A stretch of 30,969 bases of DNA from Zeimonas sp964538505. GTDB lineage: Bacteria > Pseudomonadota > Gammaproteobacteria > Burkholderiales > Burkholderiaceae_E. The notes beneath the pieces were generated by a model. That model was not told the DNA's origin. It saw only the letters and a list, made by a program, of their open reading frames with translations, and searched no databases. How positions within the stretch are numbered: position 1 is the first letter of the stretch; the number at the start of each line of letters is the position of its first letter. Location of the stretch: contig CAZIDY010000032.1 in assembly GCA_964538505.1 (NCBI GenBank), forward strand, positions 1 to 30,969. The letters run 5' to 3'. Both the position numbers and the translations under genes were made by a program. Of the stretch, positions 6,451-14,125 are shown piece after piece.

Positions 6451-8240
6451 ACCCGCGCGTCGAAGGGCAGGCGGGCCGCGGCTCGCTGTCGATCCTGCGT
6501 GCGTTGTGGCCTTTCATGGCGCCGTATCGATCGCGTGTCGCGGTCGCCGCCGCCGCGCTGCTGGTGGCGGCCGCGGCCACGCTCGTCGTTCCGCTCGCCT
6601 TCCGTCGCATGATCGACGTCGGCTTCGCGTCGCCGGCAGGTGCCGTCGACGGCGCGCTCGCTGCCGACGTGAACACCTGGTTCGTCGCGCTCTTCGGCGT
6701 CGCCATCGTGCTCGCGCTCGGTACGGCACTGCGCTACTACAGCGTGTCGTGGCTCGGCGAGCGCGTCACCGCCGACCTGCGCCGTGCGGTGTATCGGCAG
6801 GTGCTGCGCCAGGACGCCGGTTTTTTCGAGACGCTGAAAACCGGCGAGGTGCTCTCGCGGCTGAACACCGACACGACGCTGATCCAGACGCTCGTCGGTA
6901 CCAGCGTCTCGCTCGGCCTGCGCAACGCGTTGCTGTTCGTCGGCGCGCTCGCGATGCTGATCGTCACCAGTCCCGAGCTCGCTTCGATCATCGTCGGGTT
7001 GCTGCTGGTCGTCGTGCTGCCGATCCTCGTCTTCGGCCGCCGCGTGCGTCGGCTGTCGCGTGCGAGCCAGGACGCGCTCGCCGACACCAGTGCGCTCGCC
7101 GGCGAGACGCTCGGCGCGATCCAGACCGTGCAGGCCTACGTGCGCGAGCCGCTCGAGGCGCAGCGCTTCGGCGCGGCGACCGAGTCGGCTTTCGACACGG
7201 CGATCCGTCGCGTGCGCGCGCGTGCGCTGCTCACCGCGCTGGCGATCGTGCTCGTCTTCGGCGCGATCGTCTTCGTGCTGTGGCTGGGCGCGCGTGCGGT
7301 GCTCGACGAGCGCCTCACCGCGGGGCTGCTCACGCAGTTCATCCTCTACGCGGCGCTCGTTGCGGGCGCGACCGGAGCGATCGCCGAGGTGCTCGGCGAG
7401 GTGCAGCGTGCGGTCGGCGCCACCGAGCGACTGCTCGAGCTGCTCGAGGCGCAACCGTCGATCCGCTCGCCGCGCTCTTCGACTCCGCTACCCGATCGCG
7501 ACGCCGGCGCGCAGGTGACGATCGAAAATCTCACGTTCCGCTACCCGTCACGGCCCGACGATCCCGCGCTCGACGCAGTCACGCTCGAGATCACGCCCGG
7601 CGAGACGGTCGCGCTCGTCGGGCCTTCGGGTGCCGGCAAGACGACGCTGTTCCTGCTGCTGCTGCGCCTGCACGATCCGCAGTCGGGGCGCATCCTGCTG
7701 GACGGCATCGACCTGCGCGAGCTCGATCTCGCCGATCTCCGCGGTGCGATCGGCGTCGTCTCGCAGGACAGTGTCGTCTTCTCGGCCGACGCGATGGAAA
7801 ACATCCGCTACGGCCGGCTCGATGCGACCGACGCCGAGGTGATCGAGGCGGCGAAGGCGGCGCACGCGCACGAGTTCATCGAGCGCCTGCCGGATCGCTA
7901 CCGCACCTTCCTCGGCGAACGCGGCGTGCGGCTCTCGGGCGGACAGCGCCAGCGCATCGCGATCGCACGCGCGCTGCTGCGCAACCCGCAGCTGCTGCTG
8001 CTCGACGAGGCGACGAGCGCGCTCGACGCCGAGAGCGAACGTGCGGTGCAGGCGGCCCTCGAGCGTGCGATGCAGGGGCGCACGACGATCGTGATCGCGC
8101 ATCGGCTGTCGACGGTGGTCGGTGCCGACCGCATCGTCGTGCTCGATCGCGGGCGCGTCGTGGAGGTCGGCACGCATGCGGAACTGGCGGAGCGGGGCGG
8201 GCTGTATGCGCGGCTCGCGGCCATGCAGTTCGAGGTGTGA
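6447..8240 (+). CDS. MsbA-like ABC exporter (fused membrane and ATPase domains)
   Basis: Half-transporter of about 597 residues: a six-helix exporter-type membrane domain (about residues 20-320) followed by an ATPase domain. Walker A GPSGAGKTT is at 392-400, a Q-loop in GVVSQDS, the signature LSGGQRQR from 496, Walker B LLLLDEATSALD and the H-loop IVIAHRLST. It would work as a homodimer in the inner membrane; lipid or drug export is likely by family but the cargo is unknown. The start is uncertain: TTG 6447 overlaps the fumC stop (TTGA) and keeps the full N-terminus. ATG 6411 in the same frame is an alternative, and ATG 6516 would begin only at the first membrane helix. The 3' end converges on the toxin gene with a 34-bp gap. 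Confidence 0.9.
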   Translation: MNPRVEGQAGRGSLSILRALWPFMAPYRSRVAVAAAALLVAAAATLVVPLAFRRMIDVGFASPAGAVDGALAADVNTWFVALFGVAIVLALGTALRYYSVSWLGERVTADLRRAVYRQVLRQDAGFFETLKTGEVLSRLNTDTTLIQTLVGTSVSLGLRNALLFVGALAMLIVTSPELASIIVGLLLVVVLPILVFGRRVRRLSRASQDALADTSALAGETLGAIQTVQAYVREPLEAQRFGAATESAFDTAIRRVRARALLTALAIVLVFGAIVFVLWLGARAVLDERLTAGLLTQFILYAALVAGATGAIAEVLGEVQRAVGATERLLELLEAQPSIRSPRSSTPLPDRDAGAQVTIENLTFRYPSRPDDPALDAVTLEITPGETVALVGPSGAGKTTLFLLLLRLHDPQSGRILLDGIDLRELDLADLRGAIGVVSQDSVVFSADAMENIRYGRLDATDAEVIEAAKAAHAHEFIERLPDRYRTFLGERGVRLSGGQRQRIAIARALLRNPQLLLLDEATSALDAESERAVQAALERAMQGRTTIVIAHRLSTVVGADRIVVLDRGRVVEVGTHAELAERGGLYARLAAMQFEV

Positions 8241-8274
8241 TTCGTGCGGGTTGGCTGCGGTGCTGGTCGCGGGC

Positions 8275-8712
8275 TTAGGGCAAGTCGGCGGGCCAGGACA
8301 GAAGCCCACTGTTCCGGGCGCCGCGCCAAAGCTGGCGATCGTAGGTGGCGACGGTGACCGAGTCGCCGAGCGCCTCCTGCCAATGCAAGGCGCTGGCGAG
8401 ATGGACCGCGTCATAGCCGCGCAACTCCTGCTGCCAGGCCACCGAGGCCGCGCGTGCTACTACCGCTTCGCTCACTTCCAGGCGGATCAGATCGGGCCAG
8501 TCCGCATCGAAGTCCGCCAGGCCGATGGCAGCGGACTTGCGCGTGACAAACCTCAGCCGCACTGCCTTGGCCAATGCGGCCGTGACCTCCGCCCGGCTGA
8601 TAACGGCGGTCGCCAGCAGGCGCGCCGCGGCAACGGCCGCTGCAACGTCGGCCGAACCCGCCTCCGCGACATAGCGCTTCACCAGGGCACTCGCGTCCAG
8701 GTAGAGGATCAC
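8275..8712 (-). CDS. PIN-domain (VapC-like) toxin
   Basis: A 145-residue PIN-fold ribonuclease, the probable toxin of a type II toxin-antitoxin pair. The acidic metal-binding residues are visible: Asp6 in LYLDASALVKRY, Glu42 in SRAEV, Asp101 in GYDAVHLASA and Asp125 in ATYDRQL. The start is GTG 8712, inside the GTGA that also holds the antitoxin stop, so translation is coupled. An in-frame ATG further upstream (8802) lies inside the antitoxin gene and gives no PIN-like sequence. In VapC-type enzymes the targets are usually tRNA or rRNA sites; the target here is unknown. Confidence 0.92.
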   Translation of the reverse strand: MILYLDASALVKRYVAEAGSADVAAAVAAARLLATAVISRAEVTAALAKAVRLRFVTRKSAAIGLADFDADWPDLIRLEVSEAVVARAASVAWQQELRGYDAVHLASALHWQEALGDSVTVATYDRQLWRGARNSGLLSWPADLP

Positions 8713-8984
8713 TCCCGATCCTCGACGATGAGTTCCGCGATGCTCTTGCCGGCTGGAACTCGCACGGCCGGCTTGCGCGGCGCCAGCCGCCGACCGCTCC
8801 ACTGCAGCTGCCTCGCGGCGCGCAGAGCCGCGACCCGCTGGTCGAGGTCCTGTTCGATCGGTACGAGGCGTCCGACCGGAACACCGCGGTCGGTGATCAC
8901 CACGGATTCGCCGTCACGCGCCAGTCTCAGGAAATGACTCAGGCGGCTTTTCAACTCCCGGATGCTGACGACGGATTGAGTCAT
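8709..8984 (-). CDS. Phd/YefM-family antitoxin
   Basis: A 91-residue antitoxin. The N-terminal half (SVVSIRELKSRLSHFLRLAR, then GESVVITDRGVPVGRLVP) is the Phd/YefM DNA-binding fold. The C-terminal half (PAGKSIAELIVEDRE) is the short segment that usually wraps the toxin. ATG 8984 has an AAGGGA site about 6 bases upstream. It overlaps the toxin gene by 4 bp (GTGA). Antitoxins of this family usually repress their own operon together with the toxin; a 19-bp palindrome upstream fits this. Confidence 0.92.
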   Translation of the reverse strand: MTQSVVSIRELKSRLSHFLRLARDGESVVITDRGVPVGRLVPIEQDLDQRVAALRAARQLQWSGRRLAPRKPAVRVPAGKSIAELIVEDRE

Positions 8985-9017
8985 GACGGTTCCCTTGCAA
9001 CTGGGCAATGTAGTCAC

Positions 9018-9060
9018 ATTCTAGCAACATGAGACCACAACTCGAGTTCGACGAACTCGA
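9018..9060 (-). promoter_or_regulatory. Candidate promoter and operator of the toxin-antitoxin operon
   Basis: On the minus strand a -10-like TAGAAT occupies 9018-9023. A perfect 9-bp inverted repeat with a 1-base centre (9042-9060, arms TCGAGTTCG and CGAACTCGA) covers the place where a -35 box would lie with 17-base spacing. The -35 itself is poor (CTCGAG). This is the arrangement expected for autorepression by an antitoxin, but binding is inferred. Confidence 0.45.
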
Positions 9061-9173
9061 CAAACGCGTTTCACTGCTGCTGCGACCTGCTGCACCAGGA
9101 GCACCATCGCATTTGGCGTAGCGGGCCCTTCCACGTGCGTGGGGTGTCCGCTCCGCGAACAGACCACGTTGCC

Positions 9174-9238
9174 TGCAAAGGCGCGGGCCGGCTGCCGCCC
9201 GCCGTATGCGCCCGCGGCAGCCGGCCCGCGCCTTTGCA
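9174..9238. repeat. Perfect 25-bp inverted repeat downstream of the symporter gene
   Basis: Arms 9174-9198 and 9214-9238 are exact reverse complements with a 15-base loop. The arms are very GC-rich (core GGCGCGGGCCGGCTGCCGC). The hairpin begins 12 bases past the stop of the minus-strand symporter gene and probably ends its transcript, separating that operon from the toxin-antitoxin operon. No T-run follows, so it is not a textbook intrinsic terminator. Confidence 0.75.
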
Positions 9239-9249
9239 CGCCGCCGCCC

Positions 9250-10224
9250 TCAGCGACCGACCTCCGCCTGCGCACCGAACAGCCCTCCGCCGAGCCGCAC
9301 CGACCACGCCGCCGACTGCACCTGGACGACGTACGCGACGGCGATCAGCAGTGCGGCGTCGACGCCCGCCGCCCCGAAGGCGTTCATCGCGAGCGCGAGC
9401 GCGATCGACAGGTTGCGCATCACTGTGCCGTAGACGAGCGCGATCGCGTCGCCACGCGGCAGCAGCATCCGGCCGACGACGATGCCGAGTGCGTAGTTGA
9501 TTGCGTACAGCGCGACCAGCGGCACCAGCACGTCGATCAGCAGTGCGGGGCGGGCGACGAGGTCGGCGCCCTTGAGCGCGAGCGCGACGAAGACGACGCC
9601 GAGCACGCCGAGCGTGGAAAGCGGTGGAAAGCGCGGTGCCCACTCCTTCTGGAAGCGCTCGCGGCCGTGGCGGCGCACGAGCCACTCGCGCGTTGCCTGT
9701 CCGAGCACCATCGGCAGCAGCACGACGAGTGCGATCTGCAGGAACACCGCCGCGAGATCGACCGGAACCACCGCGCCCATCAGCCACTGCAGGTAGAAGG
9801 GCGTCGCCAGCGAGCCGAGGATCAGGCCGACGATCGTCATCTTGATTGCCGCGGCGACGTTGCCTTTGGCGAATCCGGTCCACGCGATCGTCATGCCGCT
9901 GGTCGGCAGCAGCGCGGCGAGCACGAGGCCGAGCGCGAAGTACGGCTGCTCCGGGAACCACAGTCGCGCGATCCCGTAGGCAACGAAGGGGATGACGCCG
10001 AAGTTGATTGCCTGCGCGATCCATTGCGCGCGCAGGTCGCCTCCCTGGAACAGCTGGCGCAGCTGCAGGCCGACCATCATCGGGTAGACCATCAGCAGCG
10101 TCAGCGGCACGATGAGCGTGCGTAGCCACGCCGACGGTGCGACGAGTCCGTAGACGAGCCCGAGCACCATCGCGACCGGAATCGCCAGCGCAAGATTTCG
10201 CGTCAGGCGGGCGAGCAGGTTCAT
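9250..10224 (-). CDS. Bile-acid:sodium symporter family (BASS/ArsB-like) membrane protein
   Basis: A 324-residue integral membrane protein with about nine to ten hydrophobic segments that fill nearly the whole length. The LLPTSGMTIAWTGFAKGN region and the preceding FVAYGIARLWF segment fit the BASS/ACR3 superfamily of secondary transporters. The Cys usually found in the ACR3 arsenite-efflux motif is absent (Ser/Gly here), and no ars genes are nearby, so an organic-anion symporter is more likely than arsenite efflux; the substrate is unknown. ATG 10224 has only a weak ribosome binding site. It follows cbpM by 22 bp and is probably the last gene of the rppH-cbpA-cbpM operon. Confidence 0.82.
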   Translation of the reverse strand: MNLLARLTRNLALAIPVAMVLGLVYGLVAPSAWLRTLIVPLTLLMVYPMMVGLQLRQLFQGGDLRAQWIAQAINFGVIPFVAYGIARLWFPEQPYFALGLVLAALLPTSGMTIAWTGFAKGNVAAAIKMTIVGLILGSLATPFYLQWLMGAVVPVDLAAVFLQIALVVLLPMVLGQATREWLVRRHGRERFQKEWAPRFPPLSTLGVLGVVFVALALKGADLVARPALLIDVLVPLVALYAINYALGIVVGRMLLPRGDAIALVYGTVMRNLSIALALAMNAFGAAGVDAALLIAVAYVVQVQSAAWSVRLGGGLFGAQAEVGR

Positions 10225-10246
10225 GGGTTCGTGGCGCCGGGCGCGA

Positions 10247-10621
10247 TCAGCGCCCGAGTCGATGCAGCCGTGCGCGCAGCGCGTCGATCTCCTCGATCAG
10301 GTCGATCGCGAGTGCGACACCGGGTGGATTGACTTCGAGGTCGCGCGCAAGGCGCATCGCCAGCCGCGCCCGGCGCAGCGCCGAGCCGCTGAAGCGCCAC
10401 TGTGCGCGCATCATCTGCAGCATGGCCGGATCCGCAGGGCGACCGCCGAACGCCGCTTCAGGCGTACCTGCAGATTCGATCGGCTCGATCACACCCTCGA
10501 CGATCAGCGTCGTGATCTGTTCCTCGTCGGCGCCGCTGGCGCGTGACAGCTCGACGAGGGTGAACTCGATCTGCTCCTCGACGACGGGGCCCTGCACCGG
10601 GTTGCGGGATTCGTCGCTCAT
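10247..10621 (-). CDS. cbpM: Chaperone modulator CbpM
   Basis: A 124-residue protein with a MerR-like helix-turn-helix core (FTLVELSRASGADEEQITTLIVEGVIEP) and a C-terminal helical segment (LARDLEVNPPGVALAIDLIEEIDALRARL, which is split by a Pro-Pro). Both are typical of CbpM, which binds the J-domain of CbpA and blocks its action as a DnaK co-chaperone. The position right after cbpA (6-bp gap) is the standard arrangement and supports the call. The ATG at 10621 is the only suitable start. Confidence 0.9.
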   Translation of the reverse strand: MSDESRNPVQGPVVEEQIEFTLVELSRASGADEEQITTLIVEGVIEPIESAGTPEAAFGGRPADPAMLQMMRAQWRFSGSALRRARLAMRLARDLEVNPPGVALAIDLIEEIDALRARLHRLGR

Positions 10622-10627
10622 CCGGAT

Positions 10628-11572
10628 CTACCTTCCTGCTCGCGGGTCGAAGTCGAAGGCCTTCGCCATCGTGCGCCAGGCCTCCTTCTGCGCATCGGTG
10701 CTCGCCGGCGGCAGTGCGATCGACACGACCGCGTACAGGTCGCCGGGCGGCTCCGACGGGATTCCCTTTCCGCGCAGGCGCAGCCGCCGGCCGGCCGACG
10801 AGTTCGGCGGTACCGTCAGCTCGACGCTTCCTTCGGGCGTTCGCACCGGTACGTTCGCCCCGAGCGCTGCCTCCCACGGCGCGAGCGGCAGATCGACATA
10901 GACGTCGCGTCCGTCGACGCGCCAGCGCGGGTTCTCGCGGAACTCGACCTCGAGGTACAGGTCGCCGGCCGGCCCGTTGCCGATGCCCGGGCCGCCCTGG
11001 CCGGCGAGCCGCAGATGCTGGCCGGCACGGATGCCGCGCGGAATGCTCACGTCGAGCTCGCGCTCCTGCGTGACGAGATGCCCATTCGCATCGATCGTGG
11101 GCATCGCCAGCCGGATCGAGCGCCGCGCGCCGCGGTACGCGTCCTCGAGGTCGATCAGCACCTTCGCGTGATGGTCCTGACCCTGTCGCGGCATCGATTG
11201 CGCGCGTCGCTGCTGTGCCTGCGCCTGCCGCATCCGTGCGCCGAACAAGGTCTCGAAGAAATCGCTGTAGTCGCCGGCCTGGCCGTCGAAGCCGCCGCCG
11301 CTGAACTCGAAGCCGGCGTCCCAGTTCGGCGGTGGCTGGAAGTCCTGCCCGGCGCGCCAGTTCTCGCCCATCCGGTCGTAGGCGGCGCGCTTCTCCGGGT
11401 CGCGCAACACCTCGTTGGCCTCGCCGATTTCCTTGAAGCGCGCTTCGGCGTCGGCTTCCTTGCTGACGTCGGGGTGGTACTTGCGGGCGAGCTTGCGATA
11501 GGCGCGCTTGATCTCGTCCTGCGTCGCGTTTCGATCGACGCCGAGGATCTCGTAGTAGTCGCGGAACTTCAT
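10628..11572 (-). CDS. cbpA: Curved-DNA-binding J-domain protein CbpA
   Basis: Type B DnaJ homologue of 314 residues: a DnaK co-chaperone that can also bind DNA. The J-domain (1-70) holds the HPD motif at 33-35. A Gly/Phe/Gln-rich linker follows (about 75-140). Two beta-barrel substrate domains follow, with the family blocks DLEDAYRGARRSIRL, GIRAGQHLRLAGQGGPG and GDLYLEVEF. There is no zinc-finger Cys repeat, which excludes canonical DnaJ. ATG 11572 gives the standard MKFRDYYEILGV start; the frame is open further upstream but with non-J sequence. No clear Shine-Dalgarno site is seen. The gene lies 38 bp after rppH and 6 bp before cbpM. Confidence 0.95.
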   Translation of the reverse strand: MKFRDYYEILGVDRNATQDEIKRAYRKLARKYHPDVSKEADAEARFKEIGEANEVLRDPEKRAAYDRMGENWRAGQDFQPPPNWDAGFEFSGGGFDGQAGDYSDFFETLFGARMRQAQAQQRRAQSMPRQGQDHHAKVLIDLEDAYRGARRSIRLAMPTIDANGHLVTQERELDVSIPRGIRAGQHLRLAGQGGPGIGNGPAGDLYLEVEFRENPRWRVDGRDVYVDLPLAPWEAALGANVPVRTPEGSVELTVPPNSSAGRRLRLRGKGIPSEPPGDLYAVVSIALPPASTDAQKEAWRTMAKAFDFDPRAGR

Positions 11573-11610
11573 CGTTGTTGTTCTACGGTTGCGGCGTCGT
11601 CGATCATCGA

Positions 11611-12279
11611 TCAGCTGCCGTCGTCGCGCGGATGCGCGGCCTGGGGCATCACGAGCAGTGCGCCACGCTCGGCTTCGTCGGCGGGGGACTCGAGCCGCTG
11701 GTTGCGCGCGCGATGCCGCGTGCGCAGATACCGGCCCGCTTCGCCCGGCTGCGTCGCCTCGTGCGGCGGGTGCTCGCTGCGCGGCGCAGACCGATCGCGT
11801 CGCGCGTTCGCGAAGACGAGGCGCGCAAGCTCGTTGAGCGCCTGCACGTAGACGCCGCGCTTGAACTCGATCACCGCATCGAGCGGCACCCAATAGTCGT
11901 TCCAACGCCAGGCGTCGAACTCCGGGTGACTCGAGGCACGCAGATCGATGTCGCTATCGCGACCGACCAGTCGTACCAGGAACCAGATCTGCTTCTGTCC
12001 GCGGTAGTGACCGCGCCATTCCCGACGCACCCAGTGCTCGGGCACCTCGTAGCGCAGCCAGTCGCGCGTGCGTCCGACGATGCGGACGTGGTGCGGATGC
12101 AGCCCCACTTCCTCGTGCAGCTCGCGGTACATCGCCTGCTCGGGCGATTCGCCGCGCTTGATGCCGCCTTGCGGAAACTGCCAGGAGTGTTCGCGTATCC
12201 GCTTCCCCCAGAAAACCCCGTTCCTCGAGTTGACCAGGATGATCCCGACGTTGGGGCGATAGCCGTCTCGGTCCAGCAT
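11611..12279 (-). CDS. rppH: RNA pyrophosphohydrolase (Nudix)
   Basis: Removes pyrophosphate from the 5' end of mRNAs and so starts their decay. A complete Nudix box runs from Gly38 to Leu60 (Gly38, Glu44, Arg52-Glu53, Glu56-Glu57, Gly59). The start MLDRDGYRPNVGIIL and the block FWGKRIREHSWQFPQGG are those of RppH/NudH. At 222 residues it is longer than the gammaproteobacterial enzyme; the extra is an Arg/Glu-rich C-terminal tail after about residue 165, without a fold I recognise. It is divergent from proS across 109 bp and is probably the first gene of the cbpA-cbpM-transporter transcript. Confidence 0.95.
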   Translation of the reverse strand: MLDRDGYRPNVGIILVNSRNGVFWGKRIREHSWQFPQGGIKRGESPEQAMYRELHEEVGLHPHHVRIVGRTRDWLRYEVPEHWVRREWRGHYRGQKQIWFLVRLVGRDSDIDLRASSHPEFDAWRWNDYWVPLDAVIEFKRGVYVQALNELARLVFANARRDRSAPRSEHPPHEATQPGEAGRYLRTRHRARNQRLESPADEAERGALLVMPQAAHPRDDGS

Positions 12280-12311
12280 GGCCGCACCCCCGATCTCTTA
12301 CAATCGCTTCG

Positions 12312-12317
12312 ATTATA
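12312..12317 (-). promoter_or_regulatory. Candidate -10 box for rppH
   Basis: Minus-strand TATAAT is an exact -10 consensus, 33 bases before the rppH ATG. The -35 position (12335-12340, AGCAAA) matches poorly, so an activator or another start point is possible. No good -10/-35 pair for proS was found on the plus strand. Confidence 0.4.
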
Positions 12318-12388
12318 GCCAGTGCTTCCTCGCGTTTGCTGCACGGGCGCTCGCGCCCGCAGCCCTCCGCACGCTCCCGGATCCCCGA

Positions 12389-14098
12389 ATGAAAGCCTCC
12401 CGATTCCATCTATCGACGCAGAAGGAAGCACCGGCCGACGCCGAGATCGTCAGTCATCGGCTGATGACGCGGGCCGGAATGATCCGCAAGGTGGCCGGCG
12501 GCATCTACACGTACATGCCGCTGGGCCTGCGCATCGTGCGCAGGATCGAGGCAATCGTTCGCGAAGAGATGAACCGCGCGGGCGCGATCGAATTGCTGAT
12601 GCCGGTCGTCCAACCGGCCGAATTGTGGGTCGAGTCGGGTCGGTGGGATAAATACGGTCCGGAACTGCTGCGCGTGAAGGATCGCCACCAGCGCGACTTC
12701 ATCGTGCAGCCCACCTCCGAAGAGGTCGTCACCGACATCGCACGCAACGAACTGCGCAGCTACAAGCAATTGCCGACGAACTTCTATCACATCCAGACGA
12801 AGTTTCGCGACGAACGCAGGCCGCGCTTCGGCGTGATGCGCGGACGCGAGTTCACGATGAAGGATGCGTATTCCTTCGATCGCGATCTCGACTCGGCGCT
12901 GGCCAGCTACCAGGCAATGGTCGACGCCTATCGCGCGATCTTCACGCGGATGGGCCTTCGTTTTCGTGCGGTCGCCGCCGACACCGGCGCGATCGGCGGC
13001 TCGGCCAGCCACGAGTTCCAGGTGATCGCCGACACCGGCGAGGATGCGATCGCCTGGTGCCCCGATTCCGACTACGCGGCGAACGTCGAGCTCGCCGAGG
13101 CGCTGTCGCTGATCGACCGGCGAGCGGCTCCTTCGGAGCCGCTCGTCAAGGTGCCGACGCCGTCGCGCGCCCGCTGCGAGGACGTCGCCGAGCTGCTCGG
13201 CATCCCGCTCGAGCGCACGGTGAAATCGATCGTCGTTGCGGTGGACACGCAGATCTGGCTGCTGCTCGTGCGTGGCGATCACGAGTTGAACGAGGTGAAG
13301 GCGAGCAAGATTCCGGGGCTCGAAGGTTTCCGATTCGCCACCGAAGCCGAGATCGTCGAGCACTTCGGCTCCGCGCCCGGGTACCTCGGCCCGATCGGTC
13401 CGCGTAAACCGGTGCATGTCGTCGCCGATCGCACCGTCGCGAACATGCACGACTTCGTCTGCGGTGCGAACGAAACCGACTTCCACTACACCGGCGCGAA
13501 CTGGGTGCGCGATCTTCCCGAGCCGATCGTCGCCGACATCCGCAACGTGCGCGAGGGCGATCCGTCGCCCGACGGCAAGGGCGTGCTCGCGATCCAGCGC
13601 GGCATCGAGGTCGGGCACGTGTTCCTGCTCGGCACGCGCTACTCGGAAGCGATGAACGCGCTGTTCGTCGACGCCGACGGCCAGTCGAAACCGTTCCAGA
13701 TGGGCTGCTATGGCATCGGCATCACGCGGCTGCTCGGTGCGGCCATCGAGCAGAACCATGACGAACGCGGCATCGTCTGGCCGCGGCCGATCGCGCCTTT
13801 CGAGGTCGTCATCGTGCCGCTCGGCTACGCACGCTCCGAAGTCGTCCGCTCCACCGCCGATGCGCTGCACGAGCAGCTGCTCGCCGAAGGCGTCGACGTG
13901 CTGCTCGACGACCGCGACGAGCGCCCCGGCGCGATGTTCGCCGACTGGGAGCTGATCGGCGTTCCGGTGCGGGTCACGGTCGGCGAGCGGGGCCTGAAGG
14001 AAGGCAAGATCGAGGTGCTGGTGCGCCGCGGAATGCAGCTCGCGCAGGTTCCCGTCGGCGAAGCCCTGCCGGCCATCCGCCAGGCGCTTGCCGACTGA
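12389..14098 (+). CDS. proS: Prolyl-tRNA synthetase, bacterial class II type with editing domain
   Basis: Charges tRNA-Pro in the cytoplasm. The 569-residue enzyme has the order expected of the bacterial form. Catalytic core: motif 2 FRDERRPR from residue 139, with GREFTMKDAYSF after it. An inserted YbaK-like editing domain occupies about 220-400 (FVCGANETDFH, GDHELNEVKASK). The core returns with motif 3 (MGCYGIGITRL, from 438). The C-terminal anticodon-binding domain contains DDRDERPGAMFADWELIG. ATG 12389 gives MKASRFHLSTQKEAPADAE, the usual start. The lytic transglycosylase follows 27 bp later. Confidence 0.97.
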   Translation: MKASRFHLSTQKEAPADAEIVSHRLMTRAGMIRKVAGGIYTYMPLGLRIVRRIEAIVREEMNRAGAIELLMPVVQPAELWVESGRWDKYGPELLRVKDRHQRDFIVQPTSEEVVTDIARNELRSYKQLPTNFYHIQTKFRDERRPRFGVMRGREFTMKDAYSFDRDLDSALASYQAMVDAYRAIFTRMGLRFRAVAADTGAIGGSASHEFQVIADTGEDAIAWCPDSDYAANVELAEALSLIDRRAAPSEPLVKVPTPSRARCEDVAELLGIPLERTVKSIVVAVDTQIWLLLVRGDHELNEVKASKIPGLEGFRFATEAEIVEHFGSAPGYLGPIGPRKPVHVVADRTVANMHDFVCGANETDFHYTGANWVRDLPEPIVADIRNVREGDPSPDGKGVLAIQRGIEVGHVFLLGTRYSEAMNALFVDADGQSKPFQMGCYGIGITRLLGAAIEQNHDERGIVWPRPIAPFEVVIVPLGYARSEVVRSTADALHEQLLAEGVDVLLDDRDERPGAMFADWELIGVPVRVTVGERGLKEGKIEVLVRRGMQLAQVPVGEALPAIRQALAD

Positions 14099-14125
14099 CG
14101 CGCGCGGCGATTCAATCGCCGACGA

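Noticed and set aside
9250..10224. Arsenite efflux (ACR3) function for the BASS-type transporter
   Set aside because: The Cys expected in the ACR3 motif is missing and no arsR, arsC or arsenic-linked gene is nearby.
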